Positions 1 to 6,123 of a stretch of DNA of 38,676 nt are shown here, piece by piece (the first letter of the stretch is position 1; every line of letters begins with the position of its first letter). This DNA is from Streptomyces sp. OfavH-34-F (GTDB taxonomy: Bacteria > Actinomycetota > Actinomycetes > Streptomycetales > Streptomycetaceae). The notes under the pieces were generated by a model. The model saw nothing but the letters and a program-made list of their open reading frames with translations. It made no database searches and was not told the origin of the DNA. The position numbers were made by a program, and so were the translations under genes. The stretch lies in assembly GCF_022347745.1 (NCBI RefSeq), contig NZ_JAKRGC010000025.1, positions 1-38,676 of the forward strand, read 5' to 3'.

Positions 1-325
1 CGACGCGTTCGGTGAGGCGGCGGACGCGGGCGCCGTCCCAGAGGGCGTCGAGCGGAACCCGGCGGTCGCGCAGTTCCGCCGCGTCCACGCCGAGCAGGGC
101 GGGGGCGGTGCCGGGGGCGAAGCGGACCCCGGCCCAGCTGCCCCCGGTGCCGGAGGAGGGCGCGGCGCAGGTGTCCGGTCCGGCGACGAGCAGCCGCTCC
201 CCGCTCCAGAGCAGGTCCATGCAGCCGTCCGGAAGGACCGGGTGGACGGTGCCCGGCGCGGTGGTGAGGGTCCACACCGTGGCGCCGTCCAGGCGCGAGA
301 CGCGCTCTGTGTAGTCGTCTGCCAT
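1..325 (-). CDS. AraC-family regulator, N-terminal part (runs off the left edge)
   Basis: The - strand frame opens at an ATG at 325 and stays open to base 1, so only the first 108 or so codons are visible. The protein begins [18 protein letters not shown] and contains the segment [13 protein letters not shown] followed by [11 protein letters not shown]. In my recollection this is the hallmark of the N-terminal sensing domain of a group of actinobacterial AraC-type regulators (DUF6597-like). The DNA-binding AraC helix-turn-helix would lie beyond the edge and cannot be seen. The gene is divergent from the Trypco1 gene across 55 bp holding a perfect 12-bp palindrome. No Shine-Dalgarno precedes the ATG, and a -10-like GACACT sits 6 nt upstream, so the mRNA may be leaderless. 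The family call is by inference. Confidence 0.7.
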   Translation of the reverse strand, partial: MADDYTERVSRLDGATVWTLTTAPGTVHPVLPDGCMDLLWSGERLLVAGPDTCAAPSSGTGGSWAGVRFAPGTAPALLGVDAAELRDRRVPLDALWDGARVRRLTERV

Positions 326-380
326 GGCGCTAGTGTCGTCGGCGCAGGCGGTACACGTGTACGCGGCTACGGGGGCGGTC
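326..380. promoter_or_regulatory. Divergent promoter region with 12-bp palindrome
   Basis: This short divergent intergenic region contains the perfect palindrome GTACACGTGTAC at 351-362, a plausible operator for the AraC-type regulator next door or another dimeric protein. On the - strand GACACT (337 to 332) lies 6 nt before the ATG at 325, the geometry of a leaderless -10 element. On the + strand a purine-rich GGGGGCGG lies just before the ATG at 381. Binding is inferred, not shown. Confidence 0.4.
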
Positions 381-740
381 ATGGCGTCACTGATGGAGTT
401 CACCACGGAGAGCGGGGCGACGGTGACCGTGGAGGTGGACCGTCATGCCCCGGGTGCGCGGCTGGTGTCGCGGGACGGGGGGCACGCCCTGGCCCGGGCG
501 GGGCGGACGTTCGACAGCGCGCTGGAGGGCATCCGTTCGGCGGCCGAGTCGGCGCTCGCGGTGTTCCGGGACGGGACGCTGCGGCCGGACGGGGTGGAGC
601 TGGAGTTCGGCGTGAAGATCACCTCGGAGGCGGGGGCGGTGATCGCCCGCAGCGCCCTGGAGGGCCATCTGACGGTGAAGCTGTCCTGGTCGCCGGGGGC
701 GGCGGACCGGACGGCCCCGCCGGCCCCCGCGGCCGAATAG
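381..740 (+). CDS. Trypco1-domain (CU044_2847-type) small protein
   Basis: This 119-residue protein begins [19 protein letters not shown] and contains the middle pattern [16 protein letters not shown], then [18 protein letters not shown] and HLTVKLSW. This is the layout of the trypsin-co-occurring domain 1 (Trypco1) family: a beta-rich fold with one central helix, normally about 110-120 residues. Family members are often encoded beside trypsin-like proteases in putative signalling or conflict systems, and their biochemical role is unknown. No trypsin-like gene is visible next to it here. The ATG at 381 is preferred over an in-frame ATG at 324 because the family starts at MEF-like residues and the earlier start would overlap the regulator gene. 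The C-terminus (APPAPAAE) is low complexity. Confidence 0.72.
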   Translation: MASLMEFTTESGATVTVEVDRHAPGARLVSRDGGHALARAGRTFDSALEGIRSAAESALAVFRDGTLRPDGVELEFGVKITSEAGAVIARSALEGHLTVKLSWSPGAADRTAPPAPAAE

Positions 741-744
741 CCCG

Positions 745-1923
745 TCACTCGTCGTACGGGTTCGCCGTCCGGTCGGCGTCCTTCTCGCGGGCGTGCAGCC
801 GGGACTTCACGTCGTCCGGGGGCAGGAACCGCGACCACCGCTCGGGGAACTCGGAGGGCATGTACGGGCTGTCGCCCTCGTCGCCCTCGTCGTCCGCCTC
901 GTCGTCGTCCAGCGGGCCGCCGTGCCAGCTCTCCGCCCGGGTGCGGGCCACGAACTCGGCGGCCTGGGCGGCGCGCACCCGGTCGTTGGCGGCGCGGGCG
1001 GCGGCCGTGGCGACGGAGGGCCAGACCCGGTCGATGGCCGCGTTGACGGCGGCGCCGACCAGCACGGCGAAGGCGGAGATGCCGATCCAGAGCAGGACCG
1101 CGATCGGCGCGGCCAGCGATCCGTAGATCGTGGGGCCCTCCACCGTACTGGTGAGGTAGATCCGCAGCAGGAAGCTGCCCAGCACCCACATCGCCAGCGC
1201 CACCAGGGCGCCCGGCATGTCCTCGATCCACGGTGAGCGCACCGGTACGGACACGTGGTAGAGGGTGGTGAGGAAGGCGACGGACAGCACGATCACCAGC
1301 GGCCAGTACAGGACGCTTATCAGCTCGGTGCCCCACGGTATGAACTCCACGACCCGGTCGGGGCCCACCACGAGCAGCGGCAGCACCACCGCGCCGAGCA
1401 GCAGCGCCACCACGTACAGCAGGAAGGCGAGCATCCGGGTCTTGACGATGCCGCGCTGGCCGTCGAGCCCGTACATGACGGTGATGGTGTCGATGAAGAC
1501 GTTCACCGCGCGGGAGCCGGACCACAGGGCGATGGCGAAGCCGATGGAGATGACGTCGGGCCGGGCGCCCGTGGTGACGTCGGCCAGCAGCGGTTTCGCG
1601 AACTCGTTGACGCCGCGTTCGGAGAGCACGGTGTGCGCCGCGCTGAGGATGTTGCGCTCGATGGAGGCGACCGTGGTGGTGCTGGTCCACTCGTCCACGT
1701 ATCCGAGCAGCCCGATCAGGCCCAGGAGCAGCGGGGGCAGGGACAGCAGGGTGAAGAACGCCGCTTCGGCGGCGAGTCCGAGGATGCGGTACTCCATGCA
1801 CGAGTTGACCGTGTCCTTGAGCAACTGCCAGGCGAGCTGCCGCTTGGATACGTTGCGGTAGAGGACTCGGGCCCGGTGGAGCCGGCCCGGTGGTCGTTCG
1901 GGTGTTTCGTCTGCTGCCTGCAC
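745..1923 (-). CDS. YihY/BrkB-family inner-membrane protein
   Basis: This 392-residue protein has the family's conserved entry segment (about residues 40-75, EYRILGLAAEAAFFTLLSLPPLLLG in two overlapping pieces), followed by further hydrophobic segments giving roughly six membrane spans up to about residue 300. An acidic hydrophilic tail (DDDEADDEGDEGD) and a charged C-terminus follow. The family was once mis-annotated as ribonuclease BN and has no established function; members are integral membrane proteins. The GTG at 1923 fits the usual N-terminus of streptomycete homologues. It lies only 17 bp from the start of the divergent acyl-CoA dehydrogenase gene and has no usefully spaced Shine-Dalgarno. 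A -10-like TACGGT ends 6 nt upstream, so translation is probably from a leaderless mRNA. Confidence 0.85.
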   Translation of the reverse strand: MQAADETPERPPGRLHRARVLYRNVSKRQLAWQLLKDTVNSCMEYRILGLAAEAAFFTLLSLPPLLLGLIGLLGYVDEWTSTTTVASIERNILSAAHTVLSERGVNEFAKPLLADVTTGARPDVISIGFAIALWSGSRAVNVFIDTITVMYGLDGQRGIVKTRMLAFLLYVVALLLGAVVLPLLVVGPDRVVEFIPWGTELISVLYWPLVIVLSVAFLTTLYHVSVPVRSPWIEDMPGALVALAMWVLGSFLLRIYLTSTVEGPTIYGSLAAPIAVLLWIGISAFAVLVGAAVNAAIDRVWPSVATAAARAANDRVRAAQAAEFVARTRAESWHGGPLDDDEADDEGDEGDSPYMPSEFPERWSRFLPPDDVKSRLHAREKDADRTANPYDE

Positions 1924-1940
1924 CTCTTTACCGTATCGGC
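1924..1940. promoter_or_regulatory. 17-bp divergent promoter with one shared symmetrical -10 element
   Basis: Only 17 bp separate the BrkB GTG (1923, - strand) and the AidB-like ATG (1941, + strand). The heptamer TACCGTA at 1929-1935 reads TACCGT on the + strand (6 nt before the ATG) and TACGGT on the - strand (6 nt before the GTG). Each matches the actinobacterial TAnnnT -10 consensus at the spacing typical of leaderless genes. No strong -35 is visible on either side. Sharing of the element is inferred from symmetry and spacing. Confidence 0.5.
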
Positions 1941-3587
1941 ATGGCAGCCACCACCCACACCGTGTCCAACCAGGCCCCTCCCCTGCTCGGCTATGACGTC
2001 TTCAGCGCCGACCGGGTGCTCGGGGAGGCCGTGGAACGTCATCTTCCGCCCGAGGTGCTGGACGGGGCGCGGCAGGAGCTGTCGGCGCTCGGCCGGTCGG
2101 CCGGTTCGGCGCAGGCGGCGTCCTGGGGGGCGCGGGCGGACGAGAACCCGCCGAGGCTGCGCACCCACGACCGCTACGGGCACCGCGTGGACGAGGTGGA
2201 GTACCACCCGGCCCGGCACCGGCTGCTCGGCCACGCCGTCGGCGCGGGGCTGACCGGCGCCTGGGACCGGCCGGGCGGGCATGTGCGCCGGGCGGCGGGG
2301 TTCCTGGTCTGGACCCAGGCGGAGGCCGGGCACGGCGGCCCGCTGTCGACGACGCACGCGGCGGTGCCCGCCCTGCGCGCCGAGCCGGAAGTGGCGGCCG
2401 TGTGGGAGCCGCTGCTGACCTCGCGGGTGTACGACGCGGGGCTGCGGCCGGCCGGGGAGAAGGCCGGGGCGCTGCTGGGGTGGGGCGCGACGGAGAAGCA
2501 GGGCGGCTCGGACCTGGGGGCGGGCACCACGCGCGCCGAGCCGCTGTCCGGCGCGGGCGAGTACCTGCTGACCGGGCACAAGTGGTTCTGCTCCGCGCCG
2601 ATGTCCGACGGTTTCCTGGTCCTGGCGCAGGCGCCCGGCGGCCTCACCTGCTTCCTGCTGCCCCGGGTGCTGCCGGACGGCGGCCGCAACTCCTTCCTGC
2701 TCCAGCGGCTCAAGGACACCCTGGGCAGCCGGTCCGAGGCCTCGGCGGAGGTCGAGTTCGCGGGGACGTGGGCGCGCCGGATCGGTGAGGAGGGGCAGGG
2801 GTTGCGCACGGTGGCCGGGACGCTGGCGGCGACCCGGCTGGACTGTGTGACCGGGTCGGCGGCGCTGATGCGGCAGGCGGTGGCGCGGGCCGTCCATCAC
2901 ACGGCGCACCGCTCGGCGTTCGGCGGCCCGCTCGCGGACAAGCCGCTGATGCGCAACGTGCTGGCCGATCTGGCGCTGGAGTCGGAGGCGGCGACCGTGC
3001 TGGCGATGCGGCTCGCCGCCGCGTACGACGACGGCGGCGAGGGCGAGTCGGCGTTCCTGCGGCTCGCGGTGCCGGCGGCCGCGTACTGGGTGACCAAGCG
3101 GTGCGCCCCGGTGGTGGGCGAGGCGCTGGAGTGCCTGGGCGGCAACGGCTACGTGGAGGAGTCGGGGATGCCCCGGCTGCTGCGGGAGGCGCCGCTCCCG
3201 TCGATCCGGGCGGGCTCGGCGAACGTCCAGGCGCTGGACGTGCTGGGGGTGCTGCGGAGCGAACCGCTCGCGCTCGACGCGTTCCTCCGGGAGATCGGGC
3301 GGGCGCGCGGCGCCGACCACCGGCTGGACGCGGCGATCAGGGACATGCTGACGGAGCTGGCCGATCTGGCGGGGGTCGAGGCGCGGGCGCGCCGGGTGGT
3401 GGAGCGCATGGCGCTGGTGCTCCAGGGTTCGCTGCTGGTGCGCTGGGCGCCGCCGGAGGTGGCGGACGCCTTCTGCGCGGCGCGCCTGGGCGGGGACGGG
3501 GGCGCGGTCTTCGGGACGCTGCCGCACACCCTGGACCTGGCGGCGGTCGTGGACCGGGCCCGGCCGGAGGGAGCGGGGGCGGCCTGA
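1941..3587 (+). CDS. AidB-like acyl-CoA dehydrogenase family flavoprotein
   Basis: This 548-residue protein matches the length and layout of AidB, the E. coli alkylation-response flavoprotein of 541 residues. It has an N-terminal extension, a middle beta domain with LTGHKWFCSAPMSDGFLVLAQ (split around residues 210-230), and the C-terminal helical dehydrogenase domain with ECLGGNGYVEESGMPRLLRE at about 395-414. Family members bind FAD; AidB binds DNA and shows weak isovaleryl-CoA dehydrogenase activity. Where AidB and related dehydrogenases usually carry the Trp-Glu-Gly-Ser catalytic-base motif, this protein reads SIRAGSANVQ, with Ala at position 424 in place of the expected Glu. Oxidation of acyl-CoA is therefore doubtful. 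The ATG at 1941 is preferred over GTG 1890, which would overlap the divergent gene. The start appears leaderless. Confidence 0.83.
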   Translation: MAATTHTVSNQAPPLLGYDVFSADRVLGEAVERHLPPEVLDGARQELSALGRSAGSAQAASWGARADENPPRLRTHDRYGHRVDEVEYHPARHRLLGHAVGAGLTGAWDRPGGHVRRAAGFLVWTQAEAGHGGPLSTTHAAVPALRAEPEVAAVWEPLLTSRVYDAGLRPAGEKAGALLGWGATEKQGGSDLGAGTTRAEPLSGAGEYLLTGHKWFCSAPMSDGFLVLAQAPGGLTCFLLPRVLPDGGRNSFLLQRLKDTLGSRSEASAEVEFAGTWARRIGEEGQGLRTVAGTLAATRLDCVTGSAALMRQAVARAVHHTAHRSAFGGPLADKPLMRNVLADLALESEAATVLAMRLAAAYDDGGEGESAFLRLAVPAAAYWVTKRCAPVVGEALECLGGNGYVEESGMPRLLREAPLPSIRAGSANVQALDVLGVLRSEPLALDAFLREIGRARGADHRLDAAIRDMLTELADLAGVEARARRVVERMALVLQGSLLVRWAPPEVADAFCAARLGGDGGAVFGTLPHTLDLAAVVDRARPEGAGAA

Positions 3588-3599
3588 GGGGACAGCGAC

Positions 3600-3635
3600 G
3601 GGGGGTGGTGCTGCGCCGACACGGCACCACCCCCC
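3600..3635 (+). terminator. Strong hairpin terminator after the AidB-like gene
   Basis: GGGGGGTGGTGC at 3600-3611 pairs perfectly with GCACCACCCCCC at 3624-3635 across a 12-nt loop, starting 12 nt after the stop codon. There is no U-tract, as is usual in streptomycete terminators. Confidence 0.7.
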
Positions 3636-3720
3636 ATGCTGTACACACCGGACCTGGGGCCGGGGGCCCGTCGGTACGGTGTACCGCCACTCTTGTACGG
3701 ACCCGGGGGCGCTCGCCAGA

Positions 3721-3755
3721 GTTGCAGAGGGTTGCAACCATTGTGTGGAGTTGCG
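3721..3755 (+). promoter_or_regulatory. Candidate operator: GTTGCA repeats upstream of the GAF regulator
   Basis: GTTGCA at 3721-3726 and TGCAAC at 3733-3738 form an inverted repeat. GGTTGCAACC at 3730-3739 is itself a perfect 10-bp palindrome, and a further GTTGC occurs at 3750. The cluster lies about 80-110 bp before the start of the GAF-domain gene and is the only conspicuous symmetry in this 245-bp gap after the terminator. It may be an autoregulatory site. The binding protein is unknown. Confidence 0.4.
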
Positions 3756-3832
3756 GTGGCAAGGCCACGAGTGGCGGCAGGATGGGGCGCGGTCCCCGGA
3801 CGGGGCCCGCTGCGGGGTGAGGGGGAACGCGC

Positions 3833-5113
3833 GTGGAGACGACTCCGCCCGGCGTGATGCGGCTGGGCATCCAGGAGAGCGCGGGGGCCAGGCGCCTGGT
3901 GCACCGGGCCCGTGAGGCGCGGATGGCGGGCGACCGGATGCCCGCGGTGCCGCGTGCGGAGATCGGGGCATCCTGGGACCGGGTGCTGCGCAGCGGGATC
4001 GATCCCGAGCAGACGACGCACAGCAGGCTGCTGGAGGCGGAAGAGATCGAGCACCGGCGCCGCAGCTCCACGCTGGGCGAGGTGATGCCGCTGCTCAGCG
4101 ACGGGCTGACGAACATCGCGGACGCCTCGCAGCAGATCATGGTGGTGACCGACGTGGACGGCCGGGTGCTGTGGCGCGAGGGCAACACCGCGGTGCTGCG
4201 CCGGGCGGACGGCATCTGCCTCGCGGAGGGCGCCGCCTGGTCCGAGGAGATCACCGGCACCAACGCGATCGGTACGGCGCTGGCCTCCCGCGCCCCGGTG
4301 CAGGTGCACTCGGCGGAGCACTTCGTGCGCAGCCTGCACGGCTGGACGTGTGCGGCGGCGCCGGTCCACGATCCGCGCGACGGGCGGCTGATGGGCATCG
4401 TGGACATCAGCGGGCCCGCGTCCACCTTCCATCCGACGACGCTGGCGCTGGTGCGGTCGGTGGCGCGGCTGGCGGAGAGCGAGATCCGGGTCCGGCATCT
4501 GGAGGCGGTGGACCGGCTGCGCGCGGTGGCGGCGCCGATCCTGGGCCGGCTGGGCGGCCGGGCGGTGGCGGTGGACGGCCACGGCTGGACGGCGGCGGTG
4601 ACGGGGATGCCGCCGGTGGAGCGGCTGCCGCTGCCGAAGTCGCTGGGGCCGGGCCGGGTGTGGCTGCCGTCGCTGGGGATGTGCCGGGTGGAGCCGCTGC
4701 CGGGCGGCTGGCTGGTGCAGGTGGCGGACGGGGCGATGGACAGCCCGCCGCGCCGGGTGGTGCTGGATCTGAGCCGTCCGCGCGCGCTCGCGGTGAACGT
4801 GGTCGGCCCGGTGGGCACCTGGGCGCAGCGGCTCTCGCCGCGCCACGCCGAGCTGCTGTACGCGCTGGCGCTGCACCGGGAGGGGCGTACGGCGTCCGAG
4901 CTGGCGCAGGACCTGTTCGGCGACGCGACCCGGACGGTGACGGTGCGGGCGGAGATGTCGCGGCTGCGGCGCCATCTCGCCGAGGTGCTGGCGCACCGCC
5001 CGTACCGCTTCGTGGAGGGCGTGGAGGTGGAGGTCGTCGAGCCGGAGGACCCGGCGGACCTGCTGCCGCGCTCCAGCGCGCCGGTGGTGGCGGCGGCGCG
5101 CGGGGCCGGCTGA
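3833..5113 (+). CDS. GAF-domain transcriptional regulator (AcoR-like sensor, no AAA+ domain)
   Basis: This 426-residue protein starts at GTG 3833 with GAGGGGG upstream. Residues about 85-220 form a GAF sensor domain with the landmarks WSEEITGTNAIGTAL, EHFVRSLHGWTCAAAPVHD and GIVDISGP. These are the same landmarks found in the N-terminal sensor of AcoR-type sigma-54 activators. There is no AAA+ ATPase domain; instead the C-terminus (about 333-395, from LSPRHAELLYALAL to RAEMSRLRRHLAEVL) looks like a winged-helix DNA-binding domain. In other actinomycetes similar proteins sit beside aldehyde or alcohol dehydrogenase genes, but no such gene is adjacent here, so the ligand and targets are unknown. 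The GTTGCA repeats upstream may be its binding site. Confidence 0.8.
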   Translation: METTPPGVMRLGIQESAGARRLVHRAREARMAGDRMPAVPRAEIGASWDRVLRSGIDPEQTTHSRLLEAEEIEHRRRSSTLGEVMPLLSDGLTNIADASQQIMVVTDVDGRVLWREGNTAVLRRADGICLAEGAAWSEEITGTNAIGTALASRAPVQVHSAEHFVRSLHGWTCAAAPVHDPRDGRLMGIVDISGPASTFHPTTLALVRSVARLAESEIRVRHLEAVDRLRAVAAPILGRLGGRAVAVDGHGWTAAVTGMPPVERLPLPKSLGPGRVWLPSLGMCRVEPLPGGWLVQVADGAMDSPPRRVVLDLSRPRALAVNVVGPVGTWAQRLSPRHAELLYALALHREGRTASELAQDLFGDATRTVTVRAEMSRLRRHLAEVLAHRPYRFVEGVEVEVVEPEDPADLLPRSSAPVVAAARGAG

Positions 5114-5166
5114 GGGGCGGGGCCCCGGGTTCCGCCCGGCGGCCCGGGCATGGTTGTCTGGCTGCC

Positions 5167-5775
5167 ATGAACGACCCCGTACGTGCCGCAGGACCGGCCC
5201 TCGAAGAGGTGACCGTCTGGTCCCTGGAGCAGACCTCCCCCGACGATCTGCGGCCGTCCGCCGTGCCGGAGGGGGATGTCCGGATCATGCGGTCCGGGGT
5301 GCCGCTGCCCGAGTTCAGCCGGTTCCTGTACACGGCGGTCGGCGGTGACGTCCGGTGGACGGACCGGCTGGGCATGACGTACGCGCAGTGGCGCGAGGCG
5401 CTGGAGCGGCCGGGCGCGGAGACCTGGGTGGCGTACGCCGACGGCACGCCGGCCGGCTACATCGAGCTGGACCCGCAGGACGACGGGGTCGTGGAGATCA
5501 TGTACTTCGGGCTGATCCCGGCGTTCCGGGGGCGCCGGATCGGCGGCCATCTGCTGTCGTACGGGACGGCCCGCGCCTGGGACCTGGCCGAGCGGTGGCC
5601 GGAGCGTCCGGCGACGAAGCGGGTGTGGCTGCACACCTGTTCCAAGGACGGGCCGCACGCCATGGAGAACTACCGCAGGCGCGGCTTCCGGCTGTTCGAC
5701 ACCCGGACGGAACTGGAGGAACCGGTGGCCACGCCGGGGCCGTGGCCGGGCGCCGACCGCGAGCCGCTTGGATAG
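5167..5775 (+). CDS. GNAT-family N-acetyltransferase
   Basis: This 202-residue protein has a GNAT core at about residues 85-175: AGYIELD leads into VVEIMYFGLIPAFRGRRIGGHLL at about 109-130 (strand beta4 and the acetyl-CoA pyrophosphate loop R-G-R-R-I-G-G), followed by KRVWLHTCSKDGPHAMENYRRRGF, which is motif B (quoted here in shortened, overlapping pieces). It would transfer an acetyl group from acetyl-CoA to an unidentified amine. The ATG at 5167 begins MNDPVRAAGPALEE. No Shine-Dalgarno precedes it, and TTGTCT lies 7 nt upstream, so it may be leaderless. The 53-bp gap from the GAF gene contains only a GC-rich imperfect hairpin. Confidence 0.82.
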   Translation: MNDPVRAAGPALEEVTVWSLEQTSPDDLRPSAVPEGDVRIMRSGVPLPEFSRFLYTAVGGDVRWTDRLGMTYAQWREALERPGAETWVAYADGTPAGYIELDPQDDGVVEIMYFGLIPAFRGRRIGGHLLSYGTARAWDLAERWPERPATKRVWLHTCSKDGPHAMENYRRRGFRLFDTRTELEEPVATPGPWPGADREPLG

Positions 5776-5925
5776 CAAATCCCCTTGCTTGTCCGCTTTT
5801 ACGCACCACCTCTGATGTCCGCCATGTCCGTGACGGGCGCCACAGCGTCTCACTGACCGGGACAGTCTCGTCCACATCATGGATAGTGGTGGACTGCCGC
5901 GAGATTGCCATGACACGCTTCCGTC
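5776..5925 (+). promoter_or_regulatory. Promoter region of the sulfur assimilation operon
   Basis: No protein gene is seen between the GNAT stop and the leader peptide. Two promoter readings are possible. The first is TGGACT (5890-5895), an 18-bp spacer and CACGCT (5914-5919), which would start transcription at about 5926, exactly at the leader-peptide ATG (leaderless). The second is GGGACA (5859-5864), a 17-bp spacer and GATAGT (5882-5887), starting at about 5894. No Shine-Dalgarno precedes the leader ATG, which favours the first. Neither has been tested. Confidence 0.4.
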
Positions 5926-5928
5926 ATG
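5909..5928 (+). promoter_or_regulatory. Inverted repeat CATGAC-N8-GTCATG over the leader start
   Basis: CATGAC at 5909-5914 and GTCATG at 5923-5928 are a perfect 6-bp inverted repeat with an 8-bp centre. It overlaps the putative -10 element and the ATG of the leader peptide. It could be an operator where a dimeric repressor of sulfur assimilation blocks transcription, or an RNA hairpin if transcription starts upstream. Confidence 0.35.
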
Positions 5929-6009
5929 TCCGGAACTGGAATTGCCTTGGTGAGTCGGCGCCACGTCGACCTCGGCCGCATGTCCAGCGCCATCTGTCCG
6001 GTGAGCTGA
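5926..6009 (+). CDS. Leader peptide of the sulfite reductase operon
   Basis: A 27-codon ORF encodes a peptide starting MSGTGIALVSRRHVD and ending SSAICPVS, 114 nt ahead of the sulfite reductase gene. The pattern RRHVDL followed by a serine-rich stretch and a near-terminal Cys is what I recall for small streptomycete ORFs annotated as putative leader peptides before sulfur genes. Cys-containing leader ORFs act as cysteine-responsive attenuators in mycobacteria; here there is a single Cys codon (TGT) four codons before the stop, so ribosome speed at that codon could report cysteinyl-tRNA supply. Hairpins and repeats lie between this ORF and the reductase gene. The start lacks a Shine-Dalgarno and may be leaderless. 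Confidence 0.7.
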   Translation: MSGTGIALVSRRHVDLGRMSSAICPVS

Positions 6010-6039
6010 GAGTCCCAGCACCGCCGCGATCCCCTTGCC

Positions 6040-6114
6040 CAGTTCAGCCCTGCGCACCGCCGCGCCTCACGCGAGTGTGCAGTTCAGAGCCGCCCTCCTG
6101 CAGTCCCGAAGGAC
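6040..6114 (+). promoter_or_regulatory. Candidate attenuator structures before sulfite reductase
   Basis: CAGTTCAG is directly repeated at 6040-6047 and 6080-6087. CTGCGCAC (6050-6057) can pair with GTGTGCAG (6075-6082) with one G-U pair, forming a hairpin bounded by the two repeats. Close to the start codon GTCC-CGAA-GGAC (6103-6114) forms a tetraloop hairpin that contains the AAGGA Shine-Dalgarno of the reductase gene. This arrangement between leader peptide and structural gene suggests translational or transcriptional attenuation. The mechanism is inferred. Confidence 0.4.
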
Positions 6115-6123
6115 GTATTTGCC

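Noticed and set aside
443..1801. Long - strand ORF of 452 codons rich in Arg, Pro and His
   Set aside because: It is a frame-shadow of the BrkB and Trypco1 genes in high-GC DNA; its composition is typical of out-of-frame translation and no domain is visible.
3337..6057. 906-codon - strand ORF across the GAF and GNAT genes
   Set aside because: It runs antisense to two well-supported genes, is low complexity and has no recognisable domain.
5910..6110. Alternative leader ORF starting at ATG 5910 (MTRFRHVRNWNCLG)
   Set aside because: It runs on through the attenuator region into the reductase gene in another frame and lacks the RRHVDL leader pattern; the 5926 ORF fits the known family better.
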